The position numbers were made by a program, and so were the translations under genes. A stretch of 33,492 nt of DNA from a virus. Position 1 is the first letter of the stretch, and each line of letters begins with the position of its first letter. Under the pieces are notes generated by a model. It searched no databases. It was not told the origin of the DNA and worked only from the letters and a program-made list of their open reading frames with translations. Of this stretch, positions 14,823 through 21,786 are shown piece after piece. Location: positions 1-33,492 of the IMG/VR virus record IMGVR_UViG_3300043409_001608. One strand, given 5' to 3'.

Positions 14823-15230
14823 ATGAACCGCAGAACCTTTGCCGGGCTTCTGTTGCTAGCCGTCGCCGCTTTCCTAGCCGTCGGGCAGGGAACGCTAACC
14901 GACTCGATCGGACCACAAGCCGCGCCGCGCGTGCTCGTGATCGAAGAAAGCGCCGAGCGTGGAAAGCTGACGCCCGAGCAACTATCTATTCTGCACGGGA
15001 CCGCGCCGGGCACATTCGCCGCGATCGCCGCCGAGGCGTGCGGGCCGAGCGGCTTTATCGTGCTCGACAAGGACACCGACCCGGCCAAAATGCCCGACTG
15101 GGTGCGCCTAGCATTTTCGCAGCCGTCGCAAGTCGTGCCGCGATTTATCATCGTGCGCGGTAACCGCCTTACGCTGCACGCGCTGCCGAAGGATACCGCC
15201 GCCGCGATCGAACTATTGAAAAGAGGCTAG
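14823..15230 (+). CDS. Membrane-anchored or exported thioredoxin-fold-like protein
   Basis: 135 aa. The N-terminus (NRRTFAGLLLLAVAAFLAVG) is a signal peptide or signal anchor. Residues 35-135 show a thioredoxin-like order of strands (VLVIEES, GFIVLDKDTD, VVPRFIIVRGNRLTLHAL) with a cis-Pro-like VP, but no CxxC, so redox activity is unlikely. It lies just before the peptidase gene and may assist it at the envelope. Fold assignment is tentative. Confidence 0.55.
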   Translation: MNRRTFAGLLLLAVAAFLAVGQGTLTDSIGPQAAPRVLVIEESAERGKLTPEQLSILHGTAPGTFAAIAAEACGPSGFIVLDKDTDPAKMPDWVRLAFSQPSQVVPRFIIVRGNRLTLHALPKDTAAAIELLKRG

Positions 15231-15234
15231 CGCC

Positions 15235-16050
15235 GTGCTTTATAAAAACGAGATCGTATACGACGACAGCAACGCCGCAGAATTGACGCCGGACGAAGAA
15301 GGCGTCTTAATGGTAAACGGCGAAGCGCGCCACTTGTGCGCCGTTATGCCGAACGCCGCCGCCGTGCCGTCGATTACGCTGGCCGCCGCCGGTATCCCGA
15401 AGATACCGCGCAACGAGTGGAGCGCCCGACTTAAGGAGCAGACCGAACGCCGCGCCCGCGTAAGCGACTTTTGCGACTTCGACCCGCTCAACCAAGGCCG
15501 GCACCTATCATGCTGGGGCGAGGGCACCAACGGAGCAGCGCGAACGCTTCGACGAATTCAGCGGCTACCGTTTGTGGCGCTTTCTACGTCTTCAATAACC
15601 GTGCCGGTTACGGGAGGCGTCGACCGTGGAGGTTGGGAAGGCGATAGCCTGCGCGTCGCGACCGAAAAGGGACTTTGCCGCGACGCTATTTGGCCGACCA
15701 ACGCGATAGATACGCGCTACATGCGACGCGAAGACGTGGCCGCCGACCGCGCGAACTTTAAGGTTCTCGAATGGATTAACGCCGGGCGCGACTTCGACAC
15801 CTACGCGACGTGCTGCCTACAAACCATGACAGGCCCATTCGCCTATACGTGGATGCGCCACGTTATGCAAATTTGCGACCTCGTGGAAATCGAGGCCGGT
15901 AGCTTCGGACTTCGCAACCGAAATTCTTGGGGCGCGTGGGGCGCGAAGAACGACCACGGAAAGTATGGCTTCGCAGTTTATCGCGAAGGCCCGCGCGGAA
16001 CGCCGACGAGCGGCTACATGGCCCGACAAATTACCGCCTACATCGGTTAA
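15235..16050 (+). CDS. Papain-like (C1A-type) cysteine peptidase
   Basis: 271 aa from GTG 15235, with AGAGG 8 nt upstream. The four papain-type active-site positions can be seen in order: Q87 (LNQGRH), C93 (SCWGEG, compare SCWAFA), H209 (RHVMQICDLVE) and N230 in the hallmark NRNSWGAWG. A GGWEGDSLRVATEKGLC segment matches the central GG...GLC part of the family. An N-terminal region of about 60 residues may be a propeptide-like part. In this cassette of membrane proteins, and with no lysozyme or amidase visible, it may act on the host envelope at lysis or entry; it could instead process virion proteins. Confidence 0.72.
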   Translation: MLYKNEIVYDDSNAAELTPDEEGVLMVNGEARHLCAVMPNAAAVPSITLAAAGIPKIPRNEWSARLKEQTERRARVSDFCDFDPLNQGRHLSCWGEGTNGAARTLRRIQRLPFVALSTSSITVPVTGGVDRGGWEGDSLRVATEKGLCRDAIWPTNAIDTRYMRREDVAADRANFKVLEWINAGRDFDTYATCCLQTMTGPFAYTWMRHVMQICDLVEIEAGSFGLRNRNSWGAWGAKNDHGKYGFAVYREGPRGTPTSGYMARQITAYIG

Positions 16051-16064
16051 GGGAACGCGAACGC

Positions 16065-16406
16065 ATGTCCGAGATATTTACCTTTGCGGAACATCTTATC
16101 GACAAGGTGGGGCCGCTTGTCGTCTTCCTCGTCGCGCTCGTGGCCGTCGGGTTGTACGTCGCCTACCGCGTTAGTGTTTGGTTTCAGCCGTTAGCCGAAC
16201 GACTGGTAAGCGCGCACCTAAATTTTGTAGAGACGACCGCCGGGCTACTGCCGACGATCGACAAGAAGGTAGAAGACCACGCGCGACAAAACGACGAGCA
16301 CGCCGAGCACCTACAAGCGCACACGCAAAAACTGCACGAGATACACGCCTACGCGCGCGAGATACATCAAACCGTTGTAAAGCCGGGACGATGCGAGACT
16401 TCATAG
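16065..16406 (+). CDS. Membrane protein with cytoplasmic coiled coil, holin/spanin-like layout
   Basis: 113 aa from the ATG at 16065 (AAGGGA upstream). One strong span (about 14-36, LVVFLVALVAVGLYVAYRV), then a helical, His/Glu-rich segment (VEDHARQNDEHAEHLQAHTQ) likely forming a coiled coil. The size and layout resemble phage holins or inner-membrane spanins. It follows the peptidase gene. Role inferred from layout and position. Confidence 0.55.
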   Translation: MSEIFTFAEHLIDKVGPLVVFLVALVAVGLYVAYRVSVWFQPLAERLVSAHLNFVETTAGLLPTIDKKVEDHARQNDEHAEHLQAHTQKLHEIHAYAREIHQTVVKPGRCETS

Positions 16407-16558
16407 ACTCATTCTGCTTTCACTTATTCGGGCACTCGATTATTGCCGCATCATTCGGCACCGATTCGCTAGCCGGCGTGGCGCTAGGAATCATCGTCGC
16501 ACTAATCGGCCCGCCGCCGCCGCCGGAACAGACCGAAACCGACCACAAGCCGAGGTAA
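16391..16558 (+). CDS. Very small membrane protein
   Basis: 55 aa, starting inside the end of the previous gene (16-nt overlap, GGGACG upstream). It has a hydrophobic centre (SLAGVALGIIVALIGPPPPP) giving one span and a charged, Pro-rich tail. Member of the lysis-like cassette; no family recognised. Confidence 0.5.
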   Translation: MRDFIDSFCFHLFGHSIIAASFGTDSLAGVALGIIVALIGPPPPPEQTETDHKPR

Positions 16559-16562
16559 CCAC

Positions 16563-17234
16563 ATGGCCGCATTTATCACAATCGCCGTTTCAATCCTGAC
16601 GCAGTTATTCGCCGCCGCCGTCGCCATTTTCCGCGCTATCCCGTGGACGAGTTGCGTACCGCTTTGGCTCGTGGCCGTGCTCACCGTCGCCGCGTGGCAC
16701 TTCGGAGGCGCTTCGGACGAGAACCGAGCCGACGGCGTGGAGCGTACCCCGATTGTGCGCCCCGATCGCCCGCGTATTTTCCCGATTTTTAACCGAGCAC
16801 CCGCCGCGAGCGCCGCCGATTGTATTTGCGTCGACTGCACTTGCATTGAATGCCCGACCGATTGCCCGACGCCCGACGACACGAAGAAAGCGCACATCGT
16901 AAACGCCGACGGAACGCAAGAACACAGGCCGCTAACGCCCGACGAAGAAGAACAGCTAGCGCCAATGACCGAGGCCGAATTCATCGCGTTTCAACAGTGG
17001 TTGAAGACGCAGCCGCGCCGCTCTTATATCGACGGCCGACTTTTACCCGTGCCCGATCCAATCAGCACACCGCAAGACGACGAGCAGGCCGCCGACGAAG
17101 AACCGAAGGCCGCCGCAGCCGTTGCACCACGAACACAAGCGCCGCAGCCGTCGCGCAGTTATCGCGCCGCCGGCCTATTTGGCTTCCGCCGCTTGCCGGG
17201 CGCTAGCTCGTGCGGGCCGAACGGTTGCCGCTAA
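16563..17234 (+). CDS. Membrane protein with a dense cysteine cluster
   Basis: 223 aa. There are two hydrophobic segments near the N-terminus (about 3-25 and 33-47), then a soluble domain with CICVDCTCIECPTDC at about 87-101, a spacing fit for zinc or iron-sulfur binding or for disulfides if exported. The C-terminal 110 residues are acidic, then Pro/Ala-rich, ending SSCGPNGC. The family is not recognised. It ends the cassette that starts at 14057. Confidence 0.55.
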   Translation: MAAFITIAVSILTQLFAAAVAIFRAIPWTSCVPLWLVAVLTVAAWHFGGASDENRADGVERTPIVRPDRPRIFPIFNRAPAASAADCICVDCTCIECPTDCPTPDDTKKAHIVNADGTQEHRPLTPDEEEQLAPMTEAEFIAFQQWLKTQPRRSYIDGRLLPVPDPISTPQDDEQAADEEPKAAAAVAPRTQAPQPSRSYRAAGLFGFRRLPGASSCGPNGCR

Positions 17235-17257
17235 CCGATCGCCGCCGCCGCGATCCA

Positions 17258-17265
17258 CATAGCTA
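17258..17265 (+). promoter_or_regulatory. CATAGCTA, near-match to the late motif
   Basis: Seven of eight bases match CATAGATA. It sits in the 63-base gap before the sigma-like gene, 32 nt before its ATT start, a distance like that of the leadered copies. It may place the putative late factor under its own control; a chance match is possible. Confidence 0.25.
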
Positions 17266-17297
17266 CCGCTGCGCGATCGCCGCCGAGGGAGAAGCCG

Positions 17298-18173
17298 ATT
17301 TTACAAGCCGCAACACCCGACGCAGCCGCCGACGATAAACCGTCGGGCTACTTCGACCGCATCACCGCCGGCGAATTGTTCGAGCAGTACCGCGAGGCGC
17401 ACGCGACCCGCGAGAAGCTGACCAAACGCGCCGCCGTGCTCGTGCGGAGCGCCGCCGCCGTGCGCCGCCGCAAGACGCAGCAAACCGAACGCCGGACGCC
17501 GAGAAAGACCAAGGCCAAGAAAGAACCGCCGCGACGCCGCGAGCTATCGCTATCGCACATACGCGCCCGACTGCGCACCGTAAACCGCCGCTATGCCAAG
17601 TTGCGCGAGCAAGTCGCCGCCGTCGGTTATTCGGTGGCTTCGCACTACTGGCCGCGCTTTTACATTCGACAACCCCGCGAGCGCGACCACCACGAGGCCG
17701 CCGCGCACTCGATCGACATACCGCCGACCGACGACGCCGATTGTATCCAGGCCGCCGCCTGCCGCGTGCTAGCCGTCGCGCACCGCTTCGCGCCCGATCG
17801 CGGGACGCTTCTAAACTTCCTGACGAAAGTTTGTCAAAACGAATTCCGCCTCGTGATCCGACGAACGCAGCACCGCAGCATAGCGCTGGCCCGCTACGCC
17901 GACGCCATGCGAGCCGACCCGCAGAAGCGCGAGCAGCAGGCCCGCCACGAGGCCGCCGGAGTAGAACCGCCGCCGTCGGTTGTCGTCGTCGCCGACCTAT
18001 CGAAGCTGGAGCGCCCGACCGCCGCCTACGCGACTTATAGCCGCGACGACGAAGCCGCCGCCGTACACTTCCGCGAACACGAGCAGACGCCGAGCCGCGA
18101 ACCCACGAGGCCGCTAACCATGCGCCGGCTACTTGAGCACCGCCGAGGCCGCCTACTATTGGCGAACGCATGA
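17298..18173 (+). CDS. Sigma-factor region-2-like protein, candidate late transcription factor
   Basis: 291 aa from an ATT at 17298, chosen because GAGGGAG lies 6 nt upstream and the residues from there read like coding sequence (LQAATPDAAADDKPSGYFDR). The next in-frame start, TTG 17376, has no ribosome binding site. Residues about 145-190 (DDADCIQAAACRVLAVAHRF, then DRGTLLNFLTKVCQNEFRLV, IRR) follow the ECF sigma region 2 pattern: acidic-D-x-x-Q, RFxPxRG, FLxxVxxN, RR. No clear region 4 is visible, as in T4 gp55. The N-terminal 90 residues are strongly basic. It lies at the border of early and late genes, fitting a late-gene activator. An unrelated helical protein remains possible. Confidence 0.5.
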   Translation: MLQAATPDAAADDKPSGYFDRITAGELFEQYREAHATREKLTKRAAVLVRSAAAVRRRKTQQTERRTPRKTKAKKEPPRRRELSLSHIRARLRTVNRRYAKLREQVAAVGYSVASHYWPRFYIRQPRERDHHEAAAHSIDIPPTDDADCIQAAACRVLAVAHRFAPDRGTLLNFLTKVCQNEFRLVIRRTQHRSIALARYADAMRADPQKREQQARHEAAGVEPPPSVVVVADLSKLERPTAAYATYSRDDEAAAVHFREHEQTPSREPTRPLTMRRLLEHRRGRLLLANA

Positions 18174-18445
18174 CCGAGCACATTAAGCAGTTCAGACCGC
18201 CGACATTGAAGACCGCGACGCCCGCAGGCCGTCGGGCCGATATTGCCTTTTATATGTCGCCGCGCTGGAAGGCGCTACGAAAGCTATTCATAGACCGCAA
18301 TCCGTTGTGCGAAGTCTGCGAACGAGCGATCGCGAACCAAGTACACCACAAGAAGCCGCGCAAGGATTACCCCGAGCTTTCCTACGAGTGGTCGAACCTG
18401 CAAGCGCTTTGCCGACCTTGTCACTTGAAGCAAGAAGAACGCTAG
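18170..18445 (+). CDS. HNH endonuclease near the terminase
   Basis: 91 aa, ATGA overlap with the previous gene. C47/C50 (CEVC), H59/H60 (QVHHKKP), N76 (SNLQALC) and C81/C84/H85 (CRPCH) form the treble-clef HNH site. HNH proteins of this size next to terminase genes help the terminase cut at cos in HK97-type phages, and a repeat-rich non-coding block lies just downstream. The start and length are normal for the family. Confidence 0.88.
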   Translation: MTEHIKQFRPPTLKTATPAGRRADIAFYMSPRWKALRKLFIDRNPLCEVCERAIANQVHHKKPRKDYPELSYEWSNLQALCRPCHLKQEER

Positions 18446-18456
18446 GAGCGCCGCAC

Positions 18457-18612
18457 ATGCTAACGCCGCAGCCGTTCGACCCATTGAACCCGAGAGGGAT
18501 AGATAAGACGAGCCGTTACGACGAGGAAGCGAAGGCCTTTCAGTGGCTTGCATTGGTAGTCGTCGACTTGGTTGCATTCGTGACCTTTGCCGCTATCGCA
18601 CTAACGAGATAG
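18457..18612 (+). CDS. Small single-span membrane protein
   Basis: 51 aa with TAGGAG 8 nt upstream. A soluble N-terminus (DKTSRYDEEAKAFQW) is followed by a C-terminal span (LALVVVDLVAFVTFAAIALT). No family recognised. It lies between the HNH gene and the repeat region. Confidence 0.55.
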   Translation: MLTPQPFDPLNPRGIDKTSRYDEEAKAFQWLALVVVDLVAFVTFAAIALTR

Positions 18613-18615
18613 CCG

Positions 18616-18652
18616 ACGAGTTGTTACCAGTTGAACGAGTTGTTACCAGTTG
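18616..18652 (+). repeat. Tandem repeat, 18-bp unit x2
   Basis: ACGAGTTGTTACCAGTTG at 18616-18633 and 18635-18652 (19-bp period), just after the last gene of the HNH group. First of three tandem-repeat families in the non-coding block before the terminase genes. Confidence 0.75.
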
Positions 18653-18685
18653 CCGGAGTTGGCGAACGGATGGCGAACACCCGCC

Positions 18686-18715
18686 GAACGATGGTGAACG
18701 ATGGTGAACGATGGT
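18686..18715 (+). repeat. Tandem repeat, 10-bp unit x3
   Basis: GAACGATGGT three times without spacing, preceded by degenerate relatives (GAACGGATGG at 18664). The 10-bp period matches one DNA helical turn, as expected for a protein-binding array. Confidence 0.75.
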
Positions 18716-18731
18716 GAAGCAGCACGAACTA

Positions 18732-18777
18732 AAAACCGTAGATAAAACCGTAGATAAAACCGTAGATCGACGGTTTT
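18732..18777 (+). repeat. Tandem repeat, 12-bp unit x3, ending in an inverted repeat
   Basis: AAAACCGTAGAT at 18732, 18744 and 18756. The last AAAACCG (18756-18762) pairs with CGGTTTT (18771-18777) across an 8-nt loop. It may be a terminase or regulator binding site or, as RNA, a weak hairpin. Confidence 0.75.
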
Positions 18778-19030
18778 GAACGATGCCCGAGCACCGCCGC
18801 CGAGCCGAAAAAGTCGACCAGGGGGGAGGGGCCGCCGGAGGGTAAAAACGGGGGTTGTCGGATAACTGTACGCCAGCGCGCGTGAAATTCTGCAAGATGC
18901 GCGACCGTGGAGGGGGTCAAAACAGCAGGGGACCGACCGCCGCGCGCAAATTCACGAGACGACGAGCACACGAAACGCCGTAAATCACGGCACTTGAAGA
19001 AGCCGACAACCAGGCGTAACAGGCCGGACC

Positions 19031-19735
19031 ATGTTCAACGATCTAAAGACGCTCGACGCCGCAGAACTGACGCTAGACGCCGCCGAGTTTGTTTGCGCAG
19101 GGACCGACGCCGAGGCCGGACAAATGACGCGGCAAGAGTGGGAGAGGGAAGCCGACACGGGGCTACAACAGGCCGTTACCGAAATCAACGGCGAGTTGAT
19201 GCTAGACACCCGCGAGATTAAACGCAGCTTTCACGACAAGCGCCGAGCCGCACACGCCGCCGAGGTTATCGAGAGGATACCGCACCCCGACGAGGGCCGG
19301 CACATCGTAGTAGGCAGCAGCTTCGCCATGTTCGACTGCTTGGCCGCCGTGCTACAGATCGCGGCGACGACCGCCGACGAGGTGACTATATCTACGCTCA
19401 GCTTTAGCAAGCTGAACATCTTGGCGCTTTGCAAGTTGCTCGACGCCGGCACCGTCGCGCGGGTTGTGCTTGCGTGCTCGCATTACTTCGCGGCTAGCTC
19501 AAAGCCTATTTGGCAGATCGCCGCCGAGCAGCTTACCGAGAAGCGCGGGCAGCTTGTGATAACGTCGCGCACGCACGCGAAGATTCTGGCTATCAAGCTG
19601 ACCGACGGCCGAGCCGTTACGGTCGAATCGTCGGCGAACCTGCGCTCGTGCTCGAACATCGAGCAAATGACCGTCTACGGTTGCCCGAGGTTGTACGACT
19701 TTCATGCCGGATGGATTCGAGGCTTAGCACAATGA
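19031..19735 (+). CDS. PLD-like (HKD) domain protein next to the terminase
   Basis: 234 aa. The C-terminal half resembles a single phospholipase-D/HKD nuclease half-site: SRTHAKILAI (H182, K184) and, 15 residues on, ESSANLRSCSNIEQM (E199, S201, N203), with strands VTISTLSF and VVLACSH earlier. The Asp of HxKxxxxD is replaced or displaced, so activity is uncertain. The N-terminal 80 residues are acidic and helical. Its TGA overlaps the small terminase ATG, so the two are co-translated. Related proteins occur beside terminase genes in other phages, role unknown. Confidence 0.6.
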   Translation: MFNDLKTLDAAELTLDAAEFVCAGTDAEAGQMTRQEWEREADTGLQQAVTEINGELMLDTREIKRSFHDKRRAAHAAEVIERIPHPDEGRHIVVGSSFAMFDCLAAVLQIAATTADEVTISTLSFSKLNILALCKLLDAGTVARVVLACSHYFAASSKPIWQIAAEQLTEKRGQLVITSRTHAKILAIKLTDGRAVTVESSANLRSCSNIEQMTVYGCPRLYDFHAGWIRGLAQ

Positions 19736-20232
19736 AACCAGGACCGAAGCCGAAGCCGACCGCGCTAAAGAAGTTGGCGGGCAACCCAGGACAACGCCGC
19801 TTGTCGGACGACGAGCCGACGCCCGAGGCAGCAGCACCGGAGCGCCCGTCATTCTTGAGCGAGGCCGCCGCCGCCGAGTGGGACAAGATCGCGCCGAAGC
19901 TAGTGGCAATGGGCGTGCTATCGACGGCCGACGCCGCCGCGTTGGCGCTCTACTGCGAATACTACACGCGATGGCAGGACGCCGAGAAGAAGCTACGCGA
20001 GGGCGGGCACGTCGTGAAGGTAAACGGGCAGGTTATGCCGTCGCCTTATCTGTCCGTCGCGAACAAGGCCGCCGAAATGTTGCTAAAGCTGACCGGCGAA
20101 TTCGGGCTAACGCCGTCGGCCCGCACCCGAGTACGCGCCACGAAGGCCGGAGCGAAGCCGACGAGCGCCGCAGAGTCGAAGCCGAAGCGCGGCAAGTGGG
20201 AGGGCATCTTGAAGATGCCGGCCAGTGGCTAA
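19732..20232 (+). CDS. Terminase small subunit, P27-like family
   Basis: 166 aa. It begins MKPGPKPKPTALKKLAGNPG, the standard start of P27-type small terminases. Helices with EAAAAEWDKIAPKLVAMGVL and LALYCEYYTRWQDAEKKL follow, then VKVNGQVMPSPYLSVANKAA and a basic tail. It recognises the packaging site on phage DNA and hands it to the large subunit. The ATG overlaps the preceding stop; its end overlaps the large-subunit GTG. Confidence 0.93.
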   Translation: MKPGPKPKPTALKKLAGNPGQRRLSDDEPTPEAAAPERPSFLSEAAAAEWDKIAPKLVAMGVLSTADAAALALYCEYYTRWQDAEKKLREGGHVVKVNGQVMPSPYLSVANKAAEMLLKLTGEFGLTPSARTRVRATKAGAKPTSAAESKPKRGKWEGILKMPASG

Positions 20233-21769
20233 GTACAACGCCGCCGCGCAGCAGGCGATTACCTTCATTGAAACGCTATCGTTAGTGGGCGATCGGTCGG
20301 GCGATCCGGTCAAGCTACTACCGTTCCAAAAGCAAATCATCGCGACGATTTTTGGAAAGCTGGACCGCAAAGGCCGGCGGCTTATCAAGCGCGCCTTTCT
20401 ATTCCTTCCGCGCAAGCAGGCGAAGACGTTTCTTGTCGCTTGCATCGTTCTCTATTGGCTGTTGGGCCGAGGGCTGCGCGGTCAACAATGCTTGAGCATC
20501 GCGAACGACAAAGAGCAGGCGGCGCTACTGTTCCGCATGGCGCAACAGATCATAGAGCAAGACGAAGACCTTGGAGAGTTTACGGAAATCGTGCCGAGCA
20601 CGAAGCGCATAACCGTACCCGCCGCCTATTCGTTTTATTCCGCGCTTTCGAGCGAGTCGACGACGAAGACCGGCTTTAATCCGTCGCTCGTCATCATCGA
20701 CGAGGCGCAGGATATTCGCGACGCCGACCTAGTGAAGAACATCACCACGGGCCGCACGGAGCGCGACGACTATCTAACTATCTTCGTCGGCACGGCGGGC
20801 AAACGGAAAGACACGCCTTTCTATGCCGAGTACGAGTACGCGAAGAAGTGGAAAGCGGGAATTATCAAAAATGAGAACTACGCCGCGTGGATTTATGAGG
20901 CCGACGAGGGCGACGATTGGGAGAGCGAGAAGACTTGGAAAAAGGTAATGCCCGCTTACGGCAAATTCTGCAAGCCGTCGAGCGTGCGCGAAGAATACGA
21001 ACTAGCGAAGCAGATGGAGCACAAGAAGGGCGACTTCCTGCAATACCTATTGAACGTCTGGCAAGTGTACGCAGGCGTGAAGTGGGTAAGCGACGACGTT
21101 TGGATGCAGAACGCAGCGCCGCCGCTTCACGATGCCGCCGAGTATTGGGCGGGCTTCGACGGCGCGAGCGTGCGCGATACGTCGTCGCTCGTGTTGTACG
21201 GCAAGAACTCGCGCGGCTTGTGGGACGTGATCCCGTTTGTTTGGGTATGCCGTGCGCAAGTTGAGGCGCGAACCGGGACGGAGTTTAGCTACGAGCCGTG
21301 GGAACGCGCCGGCTACCTTCGAGTGACCGAGGGCTACGCGCAAGACCAAGAACGCATAGCGAAAGACATTGAAGAAATAGCGACGCGCTACAAGATTCGG
21401 CAAACGTCAGTTGACCGCGCCGGGCTTTCGTGGCTCGCCGGTAAGTTTCAAGCGATCGGAATTAACCCCGTCGGCTTCGCTCAGAATGTTATGGCGCAAT
21501 CGGAGCCGATCAAATTACTAGAGCGGCAAGCGCTGCGCCGCGAGCTATGCCACGGCGGGCACCCTGTCTTGCGTTGGATGGTCAACAATATCAAGACCTA
21601 CACCGACGGAGCCGACAACATGAAATTCACGAAGAAGCACAGCGAAGACAAAATCGACGCCCCGCAGGCGCTCGCAAACGCCGCCGGTATCGCATTCCCC
21701 ACGCTCAGCGCCGAGGAATTCGGAGCCGGGCAGAGCGTCTACGAGTCGCGCGGCTTGCTCGTGCTGTAG
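20225..21769 (+). CDS. terL: Terminase large subunit
   Basis: 514 aa. ATPase: Walker A variant LPRKQAKT (61-68) and Walker B with catalytic Glu in VIIDEAQD (D159, E160). The C-terminal nuclease half shows an acidic centre in FDGASVRDTSSL and a late Asp in KIDAPQALANA. It drives DNA into the prohead and cuts it. It starts at GTG 20225 overlapping the small-subunit stop by 8 nt. Full length for the HK97/YmfN-type family. Confidence 0.95.
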   Translation: MAKYNAAAQQAITFIETLSLVGDRSGDPVKLLPFQKQIIATIFGKLDRKGRRLIKRAFLFLPRKQAKTFLVACIVLYWLLGRGLRGQQCLSIANDKEQAALLFRMAQQIIEQDEDLGEFTEIVPSTKRITVPAAYSFYSALSSESTTKTGFNPSLVIIDEAQDIRDADLVKNITTGRTERDDYLTIFVGTAGKRKDTPFYAEYEYAKKWKAGIIKNENYAAWIYEADEGDDWESEKTWKKVMPAYGKFCKPSSVREEYELAKQMEHKKGDFLQYLLNVWQVYAGVKWVSDDVWMQNAAPPLHDAAEYWAGFDGASVRDTSSLVLYGKNSRGLWDVIPFVWVCRAQVEARTGTEFSYEPWERAGYLRVTEGYAQDQERIAKDIEEIATRYKIRQTSVDRAGLSWLAGKFQAIGINPVGFAQNVMAQSEPIKLLERQALRRELCHGGHPVLRWMVNNIKTYTDGADNMKFTKKHSEDKIDAPQALANAAGIAFPTLSAEEFGAGQSVYESRGLLVL

Positions 21770-21774
21770 CGCCG

Positions 21775-21782
21775 CATAGATA
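21775..21782 (+). promoter_or_regulatory. CATAGATA motif, candidate late promoter (copy 2)
   Basis: Exact motif in the 17-base gap after the large terminase stop, ending 4 nt before the portal ATG. No ribosome binding site precedes that ATG. Confidence 0.55.
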
Positions 21783-21786
21783 TTCC

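Larger units (their letters stand above)
18613..19030. other. Non-coding block before terminase: cos/pac candidate
   Basis: 418 bases without a convincing gene, holding three tandem-repeat families (18616-18777) and a cluster of G-runs (18821-18854: G6, G4, G3, G5). The position between an HNH nuclease and the terminase genes is where cos sites lie in many HK97-type phages. The remainder, about 18860-19030, shows no further structure I can name. Overlapping frames here look like composition artefacts. Confidence 0.5.

Noticed and set aside
15705-15712. GATAGATA inside the peptidase gene, and a similar one at 18498-18505
   Set aside because: One mismatch, no GCG in front and no ATG at 4 nt or shortly downstream; treated as chance.
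18616-18777. Tandem repeats as a CRISPR array
   Set aside because: Units are 10-18 bp, abut one another without 25-40 bp spacers, and no cas genes are present.
18907-19221. Arg-rich 104-codon frame across the end of the non-coding block
   Set aside because: Overlaps the PLD-like gene in another frame, composition is Arg/Asp monotony and there is no ribosome binding site.
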